Shown here: positions 1-5,833 of the stretch, piece after piece
Layout: every line of letters starts with the position of its first letter
How positions within the stretch are numbered: the first letter of the stretch is position 1
Assembly: GCA_029935135.1 (NCBI GenBank)
Contig: JAOZKX010000062.1
Coordinates: forward strand, 1 to 8,817
Source of the DNA: Desulfocapsa sp.
GTDB taxonomy: Bacteria; Desulfobacterota; Desulfobulbia; Desulfobulbales; Desulfocapsaceae
Length of the DNA: 8,817 nucleotides
Reading direction: 5' to 3'
Position numbers and translations under genes: made by a program
Notes under the pieces: model-generated
Seen by the model: the letters and a program-made list of their open reading frames with translations, nothing else
Database searches by the model: none
What the model was told of the DNA's origin: nothing

Positions 1-533
1 ATATTGTTGGCTTTACCGACACCGGGGATACGACGAAGTTCATCAAGGATATTGATGTTCACAAAGTTGCTTAAGAACATGTCGTCATAACGATCATCAC
101 CGGTTACGCCAACAAAGCAGACAATGGAAGGGGATTGTTTGTCGACAATAACACCCTGTTGCTTTACTTCTGCAGGGAGTTGGGGCGTTGCCATAGCCAC
201 CCGGTTTTGTACATCCACTGTGGCAATATCCAGGTCATAACCAGGTTCAAAGTAAACGGTGATGGTTCCTGTACCGGAACTTGTGGATGATGAATCCATG
301 TAGATCATTCCCTGGACACCATTAATTTGGTCTTCCAGGGGACGAGTAACGGTTTCTTCAACCGTGTAGGCATCGGCACCAACATAAGTTGCGGATACAA
401 CAACCGTCGGGGGGGTAACATCAGGATATTCCTGAATGGGCAGGATCAGAATGCAGACACCACCGGCTATGACGGTCATCAGCGCAATGACCATGGCAAA
501 AATGGGGCGTTTGATAAAAAATATAGAGAGCAT
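1..533 (-). CDS. RND (HAE1/AcrB-type) efflux permease, N-terminal part
   Basis: This is the inner-membrane pump subunit of a tripartite RND exporter, which uses the proton gradient to expel hydrophobic compounds or drugs. Only the first 177 codons are present; the gene continues past the left edge. The start ATG (531-533) gives MLSIFFIKRPIFAMVIALM, the typical cytoplasmic N-terminus followed by transmembrane helix 1 (about residues 10-30). Next come the family landmarks LPIQEYPDVTPPTVVV, GADAYTVEETVTRPLE, INGVQGMIYMDSSS and the porter-domain stretch DLDIATVDVQNRVA, close to AcrB and MexB. The start lies two bases after the adaptor stop codon, so the two genes form one operon and are probably translationally coupled. 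An AG-rich stretch in the end of the adaptor gene could serve as ribosome binding site. The substrate cannot be told from this fragment. The gene is complete on its 5' side and shows no frameshift in the visible part. Confidence 0.95.
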   Translation of the reverse strand, partial: MLSIFFIKRPIFAMVIALMTVIAGGVCILILPIQEYPDVTPPTVVVSATYVGADAYTVEETVTRPLEDQINGVQGMIYMDSSSTSSGTGTITVYFEPGYDLDIATVDVQNRVAMATPQLPAEVKQQGVIVDKQSPSIVCFVGVTGDDRYDDMFLSNFVNINILDELRRIPGVGKANN

Positions 534-535
534 AG

Positions 536-1720
536 TTACTCTGAACCTTCCATTTTTTGTTGTTTCATTACTGCAGGAACACCTTTTGTATCAGTGGCAT
601 CCGTTGCCTTTACAGCACGCCCCTGACTCACTTTCTGCAAGCCGGAAATAATTACTTCTGCACCATCCTGCAGGCCTTCTGTAACCTGCAGGTAAAATCT
701 GGATTCGAATCCTCGGCTGATGTCTGCACGTTCTGCTTTTCCATTGTTTCCAAGAATATAGACGAAACTTCCCTGTTGGTCTTCCAACACAACACCAGGT
801 GGAATCATAAGGAATTGTGCCTGATCACTGACAAATACATCCACATAGACAAATGTTCCTTCAAGCAGGTCATGTTCTTTATTGGGCACGATTGCGCGCA
901 TGGTGATGGTTCCGGTCATGCGATCAACCCGATTATCACCAAAATCAACTTCACCTGTATAGGCTTCTCGTTTGACGAGGTGTCCTCGAGTATCAGGGAC
1001 TCGAATCTTTGCAGGCATAATCTGAAGAGATTTGTGCTGCCTCATGATCTGAAATTCTTCTTCACTTGGGTTGAAATAAGCATACATGGGGTCATCAAAG
1101 ACAATTGTCGTGAGCAGGGTATTGTCTCTATAGCCAACGATATTACCCTGGTCAACTCTTGCACGACTGGCACGCCCTGCTGCCGGAGCGAGTACATCTG
1201 TGTAGCTGAGAATAAGTTCAGCTTCTCGAATAGCAGCCTTGTCAGATTTAAGTAAAGCTCTTAACTCATCGGCCTTTGCTACATATTGATCAAGGGTGGC
1301 TCGTGGAGCAAGATCTTTTGCCACGAGAGGTTTGTAGCGTTCTACATCAGTTATAGCAAGTTTGAGTGATGCTTTGTCGTGCTCAAGTTTAGCATTAGCC
1401 TGATCGACTGCAGCCTGATAAGATGTTTTTTCGATAACAAAGAGTTTCTGGCCCTTGGTTACAGATTCACCGTCTTTAAAGAGAATTTGCTCTAAAGTTC
1501 CAGAAACACGGGCTCGTACTTCAATACGCTGAGTTGCTTCTGTTTTTCCGGTATAGGTAAGCCAGATAGGAACCTGCTCTTTTTGCACAGTAATAGTTTC
1601 CACAGGGAGTGGTGGCGGTGGTTGCGGTGCTTCCTGTTTGGCTTCTTTGTCAGGGGAGCATGCGCTTAAAGTGATAGCGATGCCGAGGCAGAGAGTAAAA
1701 AAATATGAGCGAAGAGTCAT
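536..1720 (-). CDS. RND efflux periplasmic adaptor (membrane fusion protein, AcrA/MexA type), lipoprotein
   Basis: This is the periplasmic adaptor that joins the RND permease to an outer-membrane channel. The 394-residue protein has the usual length. It starts with a lipoprotein signal peptide with lipobox LSAC and lipidated Cys at residue 21, followed by a Pro-rich tether (about 31-39, APQPPPPLP). The barrel-sandwich/lipoyl half-motif is at 65-95 (IEVRARVSGTLEQILFKDGE), an alpha-hairpin at about 97-170, the second lipoyl half at 173-195 (YTDVLAPAAGRASR, VDQGNIVG), then the beta-barrel and membrane-proximal domains to about residue 372. The ATG at 1718-1720 is chosen because the signal peptide begins there. 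A weak GGA lies nine bases upstream. It is the promoter-proximal gene of the operon, and the permease starts two bases after its stop. No outer-membrane factor gene is visible. It could lie beyond the permease or elsewhere. Confidence 0.95.
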   Translation of the reverse strand: MTLRSYFFTLCLGIAITLSACSPDKEAKQEAPQPPPPLPVETITVQKEQVPIWLTYTGKTEATQRIEVRARVSGTLEQILFKDGESVTKGQKLFVIEKTSYQAAVDQANAKLEHDKASLKLAITDVERYKPLVAKDLAPRATLDQYVAKADELRALLKSDKAAIREAELILSYTDVLAPAAGRASRARVDQGNIVGYRDNTLLTTIVFDDPMYAYFNPSEEEFQIMRQHKSLQIMPAKIRVPDTRGHLVKREAYTGEVDFGDNRVDRMTGTITMRAIVPNKEHDLLEGTFVYVDVFVSDQAQFLMIPPGVVLEDQQGSFVYILGNNGKAERADISRGFESRFYLQVTEGLQDGAEVIISGLQKVSQGRAVKATDATDTKGVPAVMKQQKMEGSE

Positions 1721-1786
1721 AGGATTGATTCCATAAGAGAAAAAAATAAAAAATTGATGTAAGCTATTGTCCGGTTAAAGTGCAGT

Positions 1787-1805
1787 CTGTTATTTTGCTG
1801 TTATT
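1787..1805 (+). promoter_or_regulatory. Direct repeat with 11-base spacing, Pho-box-like
   Basis: The octamer CTGTTATT occurs at 1787-1794 and again at 1798-1805, exactly one helical turn apart. Tandem half-sites with an 11-base period are typical of OmpR/PhoB-family response regulators. The half-site differs from the classical PhoB half-site CTGTCAT by one base. It lies 67-85 bases upstream of the efflux adaptor start and about 240 bases from the ykgJ-like start, so the efflux operon is the likelier target. The repeat is plain in the sequence; its function is inferred. Confidence 0.3.
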
Positions 1806-1841
1806 AGTGACAGGAGTACAGCGAAAATGAATCGGGAGTAG

Positions 1842-1859
1842 ACATTACAATTTGAATGT
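1842..1859. promoter_or_regulatory. Interrupted palindrome, possible repressor operator
   Basis: The 18-base sequence ACATTACAATTTGAATGT fits ACATTnnAATTnnAATGT, with 14 of 18 positions symmetric. Palindromes of this size upstream of RND operons are often bound by TetR- or MarR-family repressors. No such regulator gene is present in the window, so the assignment rests only on symmetry and position. Confidence 0.3.
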
Positions 1860-2043
1860 AAATATGCTATTTCCTTTCCTGTTGTATAGATAGGCTGCCT
1901 AAGAGCTTTTACAAAAACTCTGATATAATTGAGAGTACAACTGTCGTGTCAAATTATACAGATGTAGGCTATTAAAAGTCAACAGCTTATCCAGTGATAA
2001 AAAGAACTTCTCCTTAAAAAATGAGTCGATAAAGGAATTGATT

Positions 2044-2766
2044 ATGCCATTAAAAGAGGATGTCTTACTAGTAATTTACAAGGAATTTGAAAAGTGGATG
2101 GATGAGAAAATAGCCTGTAAAAAAGGATGTGCCGTCTGCTGCACGCAAAATGTGACCATGACAGCAGTGGAAGGTGAGTTTATTCATCGTCATATCCGCA
2201 AACAGGGGAAGATGGAATGGTTTGCCGAAACTATGCAGAAGAAAGGAAAAACCAGGCGCCCGGTGATGACTACGAATGGTTTTGCTGCAAGTTGTTTGAG
2301 GGGAGAGGATGTTGAGCCTGAAACATATGGCAATAATGACCCATGCCCATTTCTTAACGAGAACTGCTGCAGTATATATGAGGTGCGGCCCTTTTCCTGT
2401 CGCTGTTTTGCCTCAACGGTAACATGTGAAACGGGAAGCACCGCTATCATCTCAGAAACCTACCTCTCTGCCTCTTCTGCTGTGATGCAGATTATAGAGC
2501 ATTTAGGCCAGGGAGAATATCTTGGCAATATGTGTGATGTTCTCCTTGCCCTTTGTGATCTTCCCGAAAATAGAAAGTATGTTGAATATCTGCCAGCCTC
2601 TCTCTCCAACCAGAGTCGGGTCAATGTGGTCAAGGCAGAACCTTTACCCGGGTTCTTGCTGCTCGAAGAAGAGATGGAAAAAGTAGGGCCGCTACTTGAA
2701 GCAATCTTTTCCCATGAGGTAAGCGGAGGAAGGAGTGTTGAAAATATTTTAAACAACAGGGGATGA
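2044..2766 (+). CDS. YkgJ-family cysteine-rich (CxxCxxCC-type) putative metal/Fe-S binding protein
   Basis: This 240-residue cytoplasmic protein belongs to the YkgJ/UPF0153 family, whose conserved cysteines are thought to bind a metal or iron-sulfur cluster; the biochemical role is not established. The N-terminal cluster is CKKGCAVCC (C25, C29, C32, C33). The second half of the motif is at 99-122, with CPFL, CCSIYEVRPFSCRCF (C101, C108, C109, C119, C121), a very typical YkgJ signature. Four further cysteines lie at 84, 128, 164 and 171. The last 70 residues are an acidic tail with no motif I know. The ATG at 2044 is preferred over an in-frame TTG at 2038 because AAGGA at 2032-2036 is seven bases before the ATG and would touch the TTG. 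It stands alone: divergent from the efflux operon and convergent with the DUF1566 gene, 26 bases away. Confidence 0.85.
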   Translation: MPLKEDVLLVIYKEFEKWMDEKIACKKGCAVCCTQNVTMTAVEGEFIHRHIRKQGKMEWFAETMQKKGKTRRPVMTTNGFAASCLRGEDVEPETYGNNDPCPFLNENCCSIYEVRPFSCRCFASTVTCETGSTAIISETYLSASSAVMQIIEHLGQGEYLGNMCDVLLALCDLPENRKYVEYLPASLSNQSRVNVVKAEPLPGFLLLEEEMEKVGPLLEAIFSHEVSGGRSVENILNNRG

Positions 2767-2774
2767 TGTTTGTT

Positions 2775-2827
2775 ACTGGAGTGTGAACGGCGTCAGGGAC
2801 GCACGCACCGTACCTGACTCCAGTTTT
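2775..2827 (+). terminator. Nested hairpin with short T-run, candidate terminator of the ykgJ-like gene
   Basis: An outer stem ACTGGAGT (2775-2782) pairs perfectly with ACTCCAGT (2817-2824), which is followed by TTT (2825-2827; the run of T is 2824-2827). Inside it GCGTC (2790-2794) pairs with GACGC (2798-2802) around an AGG loop. It begins eight bases after the stop of the rightward gene. Most of it lies within the last codons of the convergent DUF1566 gene, so part of the symmetry may be coincidental. In the leftward direction no T-run follows. The long distance between the outer arms weakens the call. Confidence 0.4.
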
Positions 2828-4058
2828 CATCATATTGCATTCTGCCGTCAGAGATACGGAGGTGCCATCCTCCAGGGTAGGGAGGATCCTGGTTTGTTTC
2901 TTCGGCCCAATAAGTGTCATATTCGTCCACATATTCAAAGGTGGAATCGATTGTTGGGCTTATGTATTCAGTGTCATAGCCATCATCACCGCAGTTCTGA
3001 CTGTCTGCTAATGGAACAGGATGGTCATTGCTGCAGACTACCAGGCTTTTCACATCTTCCTTTGTTGGAAGCAGCCAGTCGGTGTAGCCGCCAAGGTTTA
3101 GCGTTTCGCAGTAATTTCTCGCTTCGCGAAGCTGGCCGTATGCATTGCTTTCTATACAACGCTGCCATTCACGATTGTTCCAGCTGACAACTTGCGAACC
3201 TGAGGTACAGGTTGGTGTTGCAGGGGCTTCCGGATCTCGACACTCACCATCATCAAGAAGAGCTGTGCCACCCCACTCAAAGTTACAATCTTGAGTACAG
3301 GCAGCCTTTCCAGTTGTGCCGCCAACACAGAGTGAACAGTTGTCCAGGTAGGCCAAGCCTTCAGTCTGACCGGTACAGTCAATCTTTACACCCTCCGGAC
3401 TGGTCTGGTATCTGACGCAGCGTGAGCGATAATTGTGTGTGCCGTTATTGTAGTAAGCAGATCCAGAGTTGAATTTTACCAACCAGGTGTTTAAAGACCC
3501 AGGTGATGACCAGATTGTCCAATATGTGTAATCAGTGGGGTCAAAATAGTTGCTTATATCAGGGCTTATTTGGAATGTATTGTCAATGGTTGGGGAGACA
3601 TAGTCGTTACAATTGGGATAGTTCCCGCAACATGTTGCAGAGATCTCATTTTGTCCAACTGGCTTATTGGTGTTTTGATCATGCAGTGGTATTGCCTTAG
3701 TGTTACTGCATGATACTATGGTTTTCAGTTCTCTTTTTTGAGGGAGCCGCCAGTCAGAGAAGCCCCCAAGGGTCATTTCTTCACAATAGTCCACTGCATC
3801 AGATATATCATATCTGTCACCGGTGTCTGTCTGCTGCCACATGAGTGATGTGCAATTATCAGATACTGTTGCGTTCCCATTGGCAATAAGGCAGGTATCA
3901 CTGTTGTCAGGAATTATCACCGGTGCCGTTTCCCCGCCATGCGTTGCTGGCAGAAACATAGCCCAGAGAAATCCGTCGGCAGCATGGGCAGGCAGCACTG
4001 AGGAGATGCTCACTATTGAAATAACAACTGACAATGGTATGTTTTTTCTGATGTTCAT
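2793..4058 (-). CDS. Secreted protein with two DUF1566 (Lcl C-terminal-like) domains and Cys-rich linker
   Basis: This is an exported protein of 421 residues. A Sec signal peptide (residues 1-26 or 27, ending PAHA-AD) is followed at once by FLWAMFLPA (30-38), shared with the other secreted protein in the window. The first DUF1566 domain is about 56-217, with GGFSDWRLP (98-106), YVSPTID (153-159), YTYW (177-180) and a closing RSRCVRY. The second is about 284-421, with GGYTDWLLP (323-331), YISPTID (365-371), DTYW (381-384) and a closing QVRCVRP. Between them (228-273) is a Cys-rich stretch containing DNCSLCVGG, DCNFEWGGTA and DDGEC, resembling the short disulfide-type repeats found in many large surface proteins. 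DUF1566 is the C-terminal domain of Legionella Lcl, where it takes part in adhesion; an envelope or adhesive role here is inference. The start has GGAG nine bases upstream. The roughly 20 cysteines suggest oxidative folding outside the cytoplasm. Confidence 0.88.
   Translation of the reverse strand: MNIRKNIPLSVVISIVSISSVLPAHAADGFLWAMFLPATHGGETAPVIIPDNSDTCLIANGNATVSDNCTSLMWQQTDTGDRYDISDAVDYCEEMTLGGFSDWRLPQKRELKTIVSCSNTKAIPLHDQNTNKPVGQNEISATCCGNYPNCNDYVSPTIDNTFQISPDISNYFDPTDYTYWTIWSSPGSLNTWLVKFNSGSAYYNNGTHNYRSRCVRYQTSPEGVKIDCTGQTEGLAYLDNCSLCVGGTTGKAACTQDCNFEWGGTALLDDGECRDPEAPATPTCTSGSQVVSWNNREWQRCIESNAYGQLREARNYCETLNLGGYTDWLLPTKEDVKSLVVCSNDHPVPLADSQNCGDDGYDTEYISPTIDSTFEYVDEYDTYWAEETNQDPPYPGGWHLRISDGRMQYDENWSQVRCVRP
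3945..3971 (-). other. FLWxMFLPA motif, copy 1 (DUF1566 protein residues 30-38)
   Basis: This segment encodes FLWAMFLPA, three or four residues after the predicted signal-peptidase site. It matches FLWGMFLPA in the protein at 6998-8182 at eight of nine residues. At the DNA level 20 of 27 bases match, and apart from the Ala/Gly codon every difference is silent. The function is unknown. Confidence 0.7.
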
Positions 4059-4140
4059 TATTTATGGCTCCGAAAAGAAAACGGATATGTTTTTTGCTGA
4101 CGGGCAGGTCTGGCGTCTTTTTTGTAGTATGGCGAAAATA

Positions 4141-4169
4141 CAAATACTATACTCCCAGGGGAATGTAAA
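4141..4169 (-). promoter_or_regulatory. Weak candidate promoter of the DUF1566 gene
   Basis: Reading leftward, TTTACA (4164-4169) matches the -35 consensus at five of six positions. A poorer -10, TATTTG (4141-4146), follows after a 17-base spacer, about 80 bases upstream of the start codon. The rest of the 185-base gap between the DUF1566 gene and metF shows no reading frame and no riboswitch that I can recognise. metF is on the same strand upstream, but the gap argues against a single operon. Confidence 0.25.
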
Positions 4170-4243
4170 GTGGGAATAGGTTAGGCAAAAGTGGCTGGAC
4201 GAAATAGTTTTTTTGGTAAATGAATACCCTTGTCCGAAAAAGA

Positions 4244-5785
4244 TTAGTTCCTGGTTTTGGGAGGGATGCTGTGGGTTTGTTCAAGTTGGCAATGATCTTT
4301 ACCTGAAAAATAGTTTAGCCAGGAGGAACTCCTGTTGAGGGACCAGTCTTTTGGCGGGAGTACAGGCAGGGGCTGGATATTGCTGCACACTGGATTTTTT
4401 CCGCGCTGAAAACTTCTGACCCAGAAACAGATCCTTTCATTTGGGTAGACTTCACAATAACCGTTGTTGGAACCACCACAGGGGCCGTTAATCATTTTTT
4501 TTGGGCAGCCTGATTGAGGACAGATATAGGCAGAGGTAGACAGGGTGCAGTCCCCGCACATCCTGCAGTGAAAGAGAAGTTTTTTGCAGAGATGTTCAAC
4601 AAAACTGTAAATCTTTTCCAGTCGTTTTCTCTGGAGGACAAAGAGACTGAATTTTTTTGCCAGTGGAAAGAAGAAGCCCTCGGGGGTGAAAAATTGTCTG
4701 TGGATAAGCTCGTTTGCAAAAAAAATAAAGGGATGCTTCTGTTTTCGCTTTTCTTTTGTGCAGTCGCTGTGCAGATACCATGTCTCTGCCACCGGAAAGT
4801 GAATTTCCCGTTTATCGTCTTTTGGATATGTATACAAATTTTCTGCCTGACCGAGAAGAAATGAAAGGTCATCAAAAGTCAGATTGTTGCCACCGATATG
4901 GACACCGTCATATCCCATCTGGCGTAATGCAGCAATCATCTGTGCGGCCCGCAACAGAGAAGATTCTTTTCCCTTGTCTGATGTTTGTTGTTCTTTCTCA
5001 ATTTGTTGCAGGAGCGTATCCGGTAAAAGGACACCAGGCACTTTTCCTCTGTTCATAATACGGGCAACAGTGAGACTGGGGATAAAGACATTGGCTATAA
5101 GTGGTATGTCGGTTTGCTTATTATGGCACAGATCTATCAACTCTTTATACTTGGCCATGTCATATCCCAGTTGGGTAATAACAAAGCTGGCCCCGGATTG
5201 GATCTTGCTCAGCATCTTTACATATTGCCAGACTTGTTCAGCCTCCGTGGTTTTGAAAGGAGAGACGACACATCCTGCAAAAAAGTCCATGGATGGCAGA
5301 TCCATTGCCTGACCGGGAACACCTTTATCCAACTGCAGGGGGCTTCGTAATTTGCAAATCATGTCCAGAAGCTGGATGGAATCAAGATCAAAGACCGGCA
5401 TTGCCTGTCCCTGGAAACCGTGCCTGGGATAGTCGCCCCCGAGGACAAGGATGTTAAGCAAGTCGTGGCGATGGCACTCGAACAGCTGGCTTTCCGCCAT
5501 GTTGCGGTTTTTATCTTTCAGGGAAAAATGAAGGAGTGGACTGATGCCCATTGCCTGGATATCCAAGCCAAGTGAAGTGGGGGAGAGGGCAGGGTGACCT
5601 CCAGGATTGTCGGTGATGGAAAAGGCCTTTATGCGGCCATCATTCTTGGCGAGTTCAGCAAGGGTGAGAATCTTTTCCAGTCGCTTGCCACCAGAGCCCC
5701 TGCCGGGAACCAGTTCAAAGGTGGTGGTGAATTCCTCTTTCCTGAGAAGAGAGTCACGAAATATGTTGGTGGCTGCTTTTGTCAT
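4244..5785 (-). CDS. metF: Methylenetetrahydrofolate reductase fused to MetV-type C-terminal cysteine domain
   Basis: This enzyme reduces 5,10-methylene-THF to 5-methyl-THF, feeding methionine synthesis or the methyl branch of the Wood-Ljungdahl pathway. The N-terminal MTHFR barrel covers about residues 17-310: TTFELVPGRG (21-30) with the conserved Glu24, SITDNPGG (56-63), LVLGGDYP (113-120), FVITQLGYD (201-209) and GVHIGGN (294-300). The C-terminal domain (about 330-470) matches MTHFR_C/MetV, with eight cysteines at 407, 410, 413, 422, 427, 436, 444 and 453 in CRMCGDC, CPQSGCPKKMINGPCGG and GYCEVYPNERICFW. In acetogens MetV is a separate subunit next to MetF, and electrons come from partners such as Hdr-type proteins or ferredoxin. 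Here both lie in one 513-residue chain with a Pro/Ser-rich tail. The ATG at 5783-5785 is chosen because earlier in-frame ATGs (up to 6088) lie inside the divergent kinase gene and add residues unlike any MTHFR. It has no clear ribosome binding site. Confidence 0.9.
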   Translation of the reverse strand: MTKAATNIFRDSLLRKEEFTTTFELVPGRGSGGKRLEKILTLAELAKNDGRIKAFSITDNPGGHPALSPTSLGLDIQAMGISPLLHFSLKDKNRNMAESQLFECHRHDLLNILVLGGDYPRHGFQGQAMPVFDLDSIQLLDMICKLRSPLQLDKGVPGQAMDLPSMDFFAGCVVSPFKTTEAEQVWQYVKMLSKIQSGASFVITQLGYDMAKYKELIDLCHNKQTDIPLIANVFIPSLTVARIMNRGKVPGVLLPDTLLQQIEKEQQTSDKGKESSLLRAAQMIAALRQMGYDGVHIGGNNLTFDDLSFLLGQAENLYTYPKDDKREIHFPVAETWYLHSDCTKEKRKQKHPFIFFANELIHRQFFTPEGFFFPLAKKFSLFVLQRKRLEKIYSFVEHLCKKLLFHCRMCGDCTLSTSAYICPQSGCPKKMINGPCGGSNNGYCEVYPNERICFWVRSFQRGKNPVCSNIQPLPVLPPKDWSLNRSSSWLNYFSGKDHCQLEQTHSIPPKTRN

Positions 5786-5833
5786 CTGTTTTTTTTGATA
5801 CAGGTTTTTGGGAACACTGAGTACACTGTATGC
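5786..5833. promoter_or_regulatory. 48-base divergent gap between metF and kinase gene
   Basis: The two start codons are only 48 bases apart, so the promoters must overlap each other or lie inside the opposite gene. The gap contains a run of eight T (5789-5796) and a short palindrome TACACTGTA (5822-5830). Neither gene has a clear Shine-Dalgarno sequence here. I could not identify -35/-10 pairs with normal spacing in either direction. Confidence 0.35.

Larger units (their letters stand above)
1721..2043. other. Divergent intergenic region between RND operon and ykgJ-like gene
   Basis: This is 323 bases of AT-rich sequence with no convincing reading frame. It must hold the promoters of the leftward efflux operon and of the rightward cysteine-rich protein gene. 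Two candidate control sites are listed separately: an 8-base direct repeat at 1787-1805 and an interrupted palindrome at 1842-1859. A perfect TATAAT occurs at 1924-1929 in the rightward direction but has no recognisable -35 box at a normal distance. The rightward gene has a good ribosome binding site, AAGGA at 2032-2036. I see no regulator gene, riboswitch or small RNA in it. Confidence 0.7.

Noticed and set aside
557..1255. Long plus-strand open frame (232 codons) opposite the efflux adaptor gene
   Set aside because: It lies fully antisense to a clear AcrA-type gene, has no ribosome binding site and shows no family-like sequence; a shadow frame.
1924..1929. Perfect TATAAT as promoter of the ykgJ-like gene
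   Set aside because: No acceptable -35 box at 16-18 bases; in AT-rich sequence the hexamer alone is weak evidence.
2038..2043. TTG start for the ykgJ-like gene
   Set aside because: The AAGGA ribosome binding site would be too close; the ATG six bases later has ideal spacing.
4059..4243. Possible riboswitch in the leader of the DUF1566 gene
   Set aside because: I looked for a cyclic-di-GMP type or other conserved leader and found no recognisable core or stable paired scaffold.
4514..4864. Plus-strand open frames of 60-140 codons across 4500-5350
   Set aside because: All lie opposite the MetF-MetV coding sequence, whose motifs are unmistakable; they are shadows.
5594..5833. Upstream extension of the kinase gene to an ATG at 5594
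   Set aside because: It overlaps the 5' end of metF, and the added 80 residues are unlike the kinase family, which starts close to the ATG at 5834.
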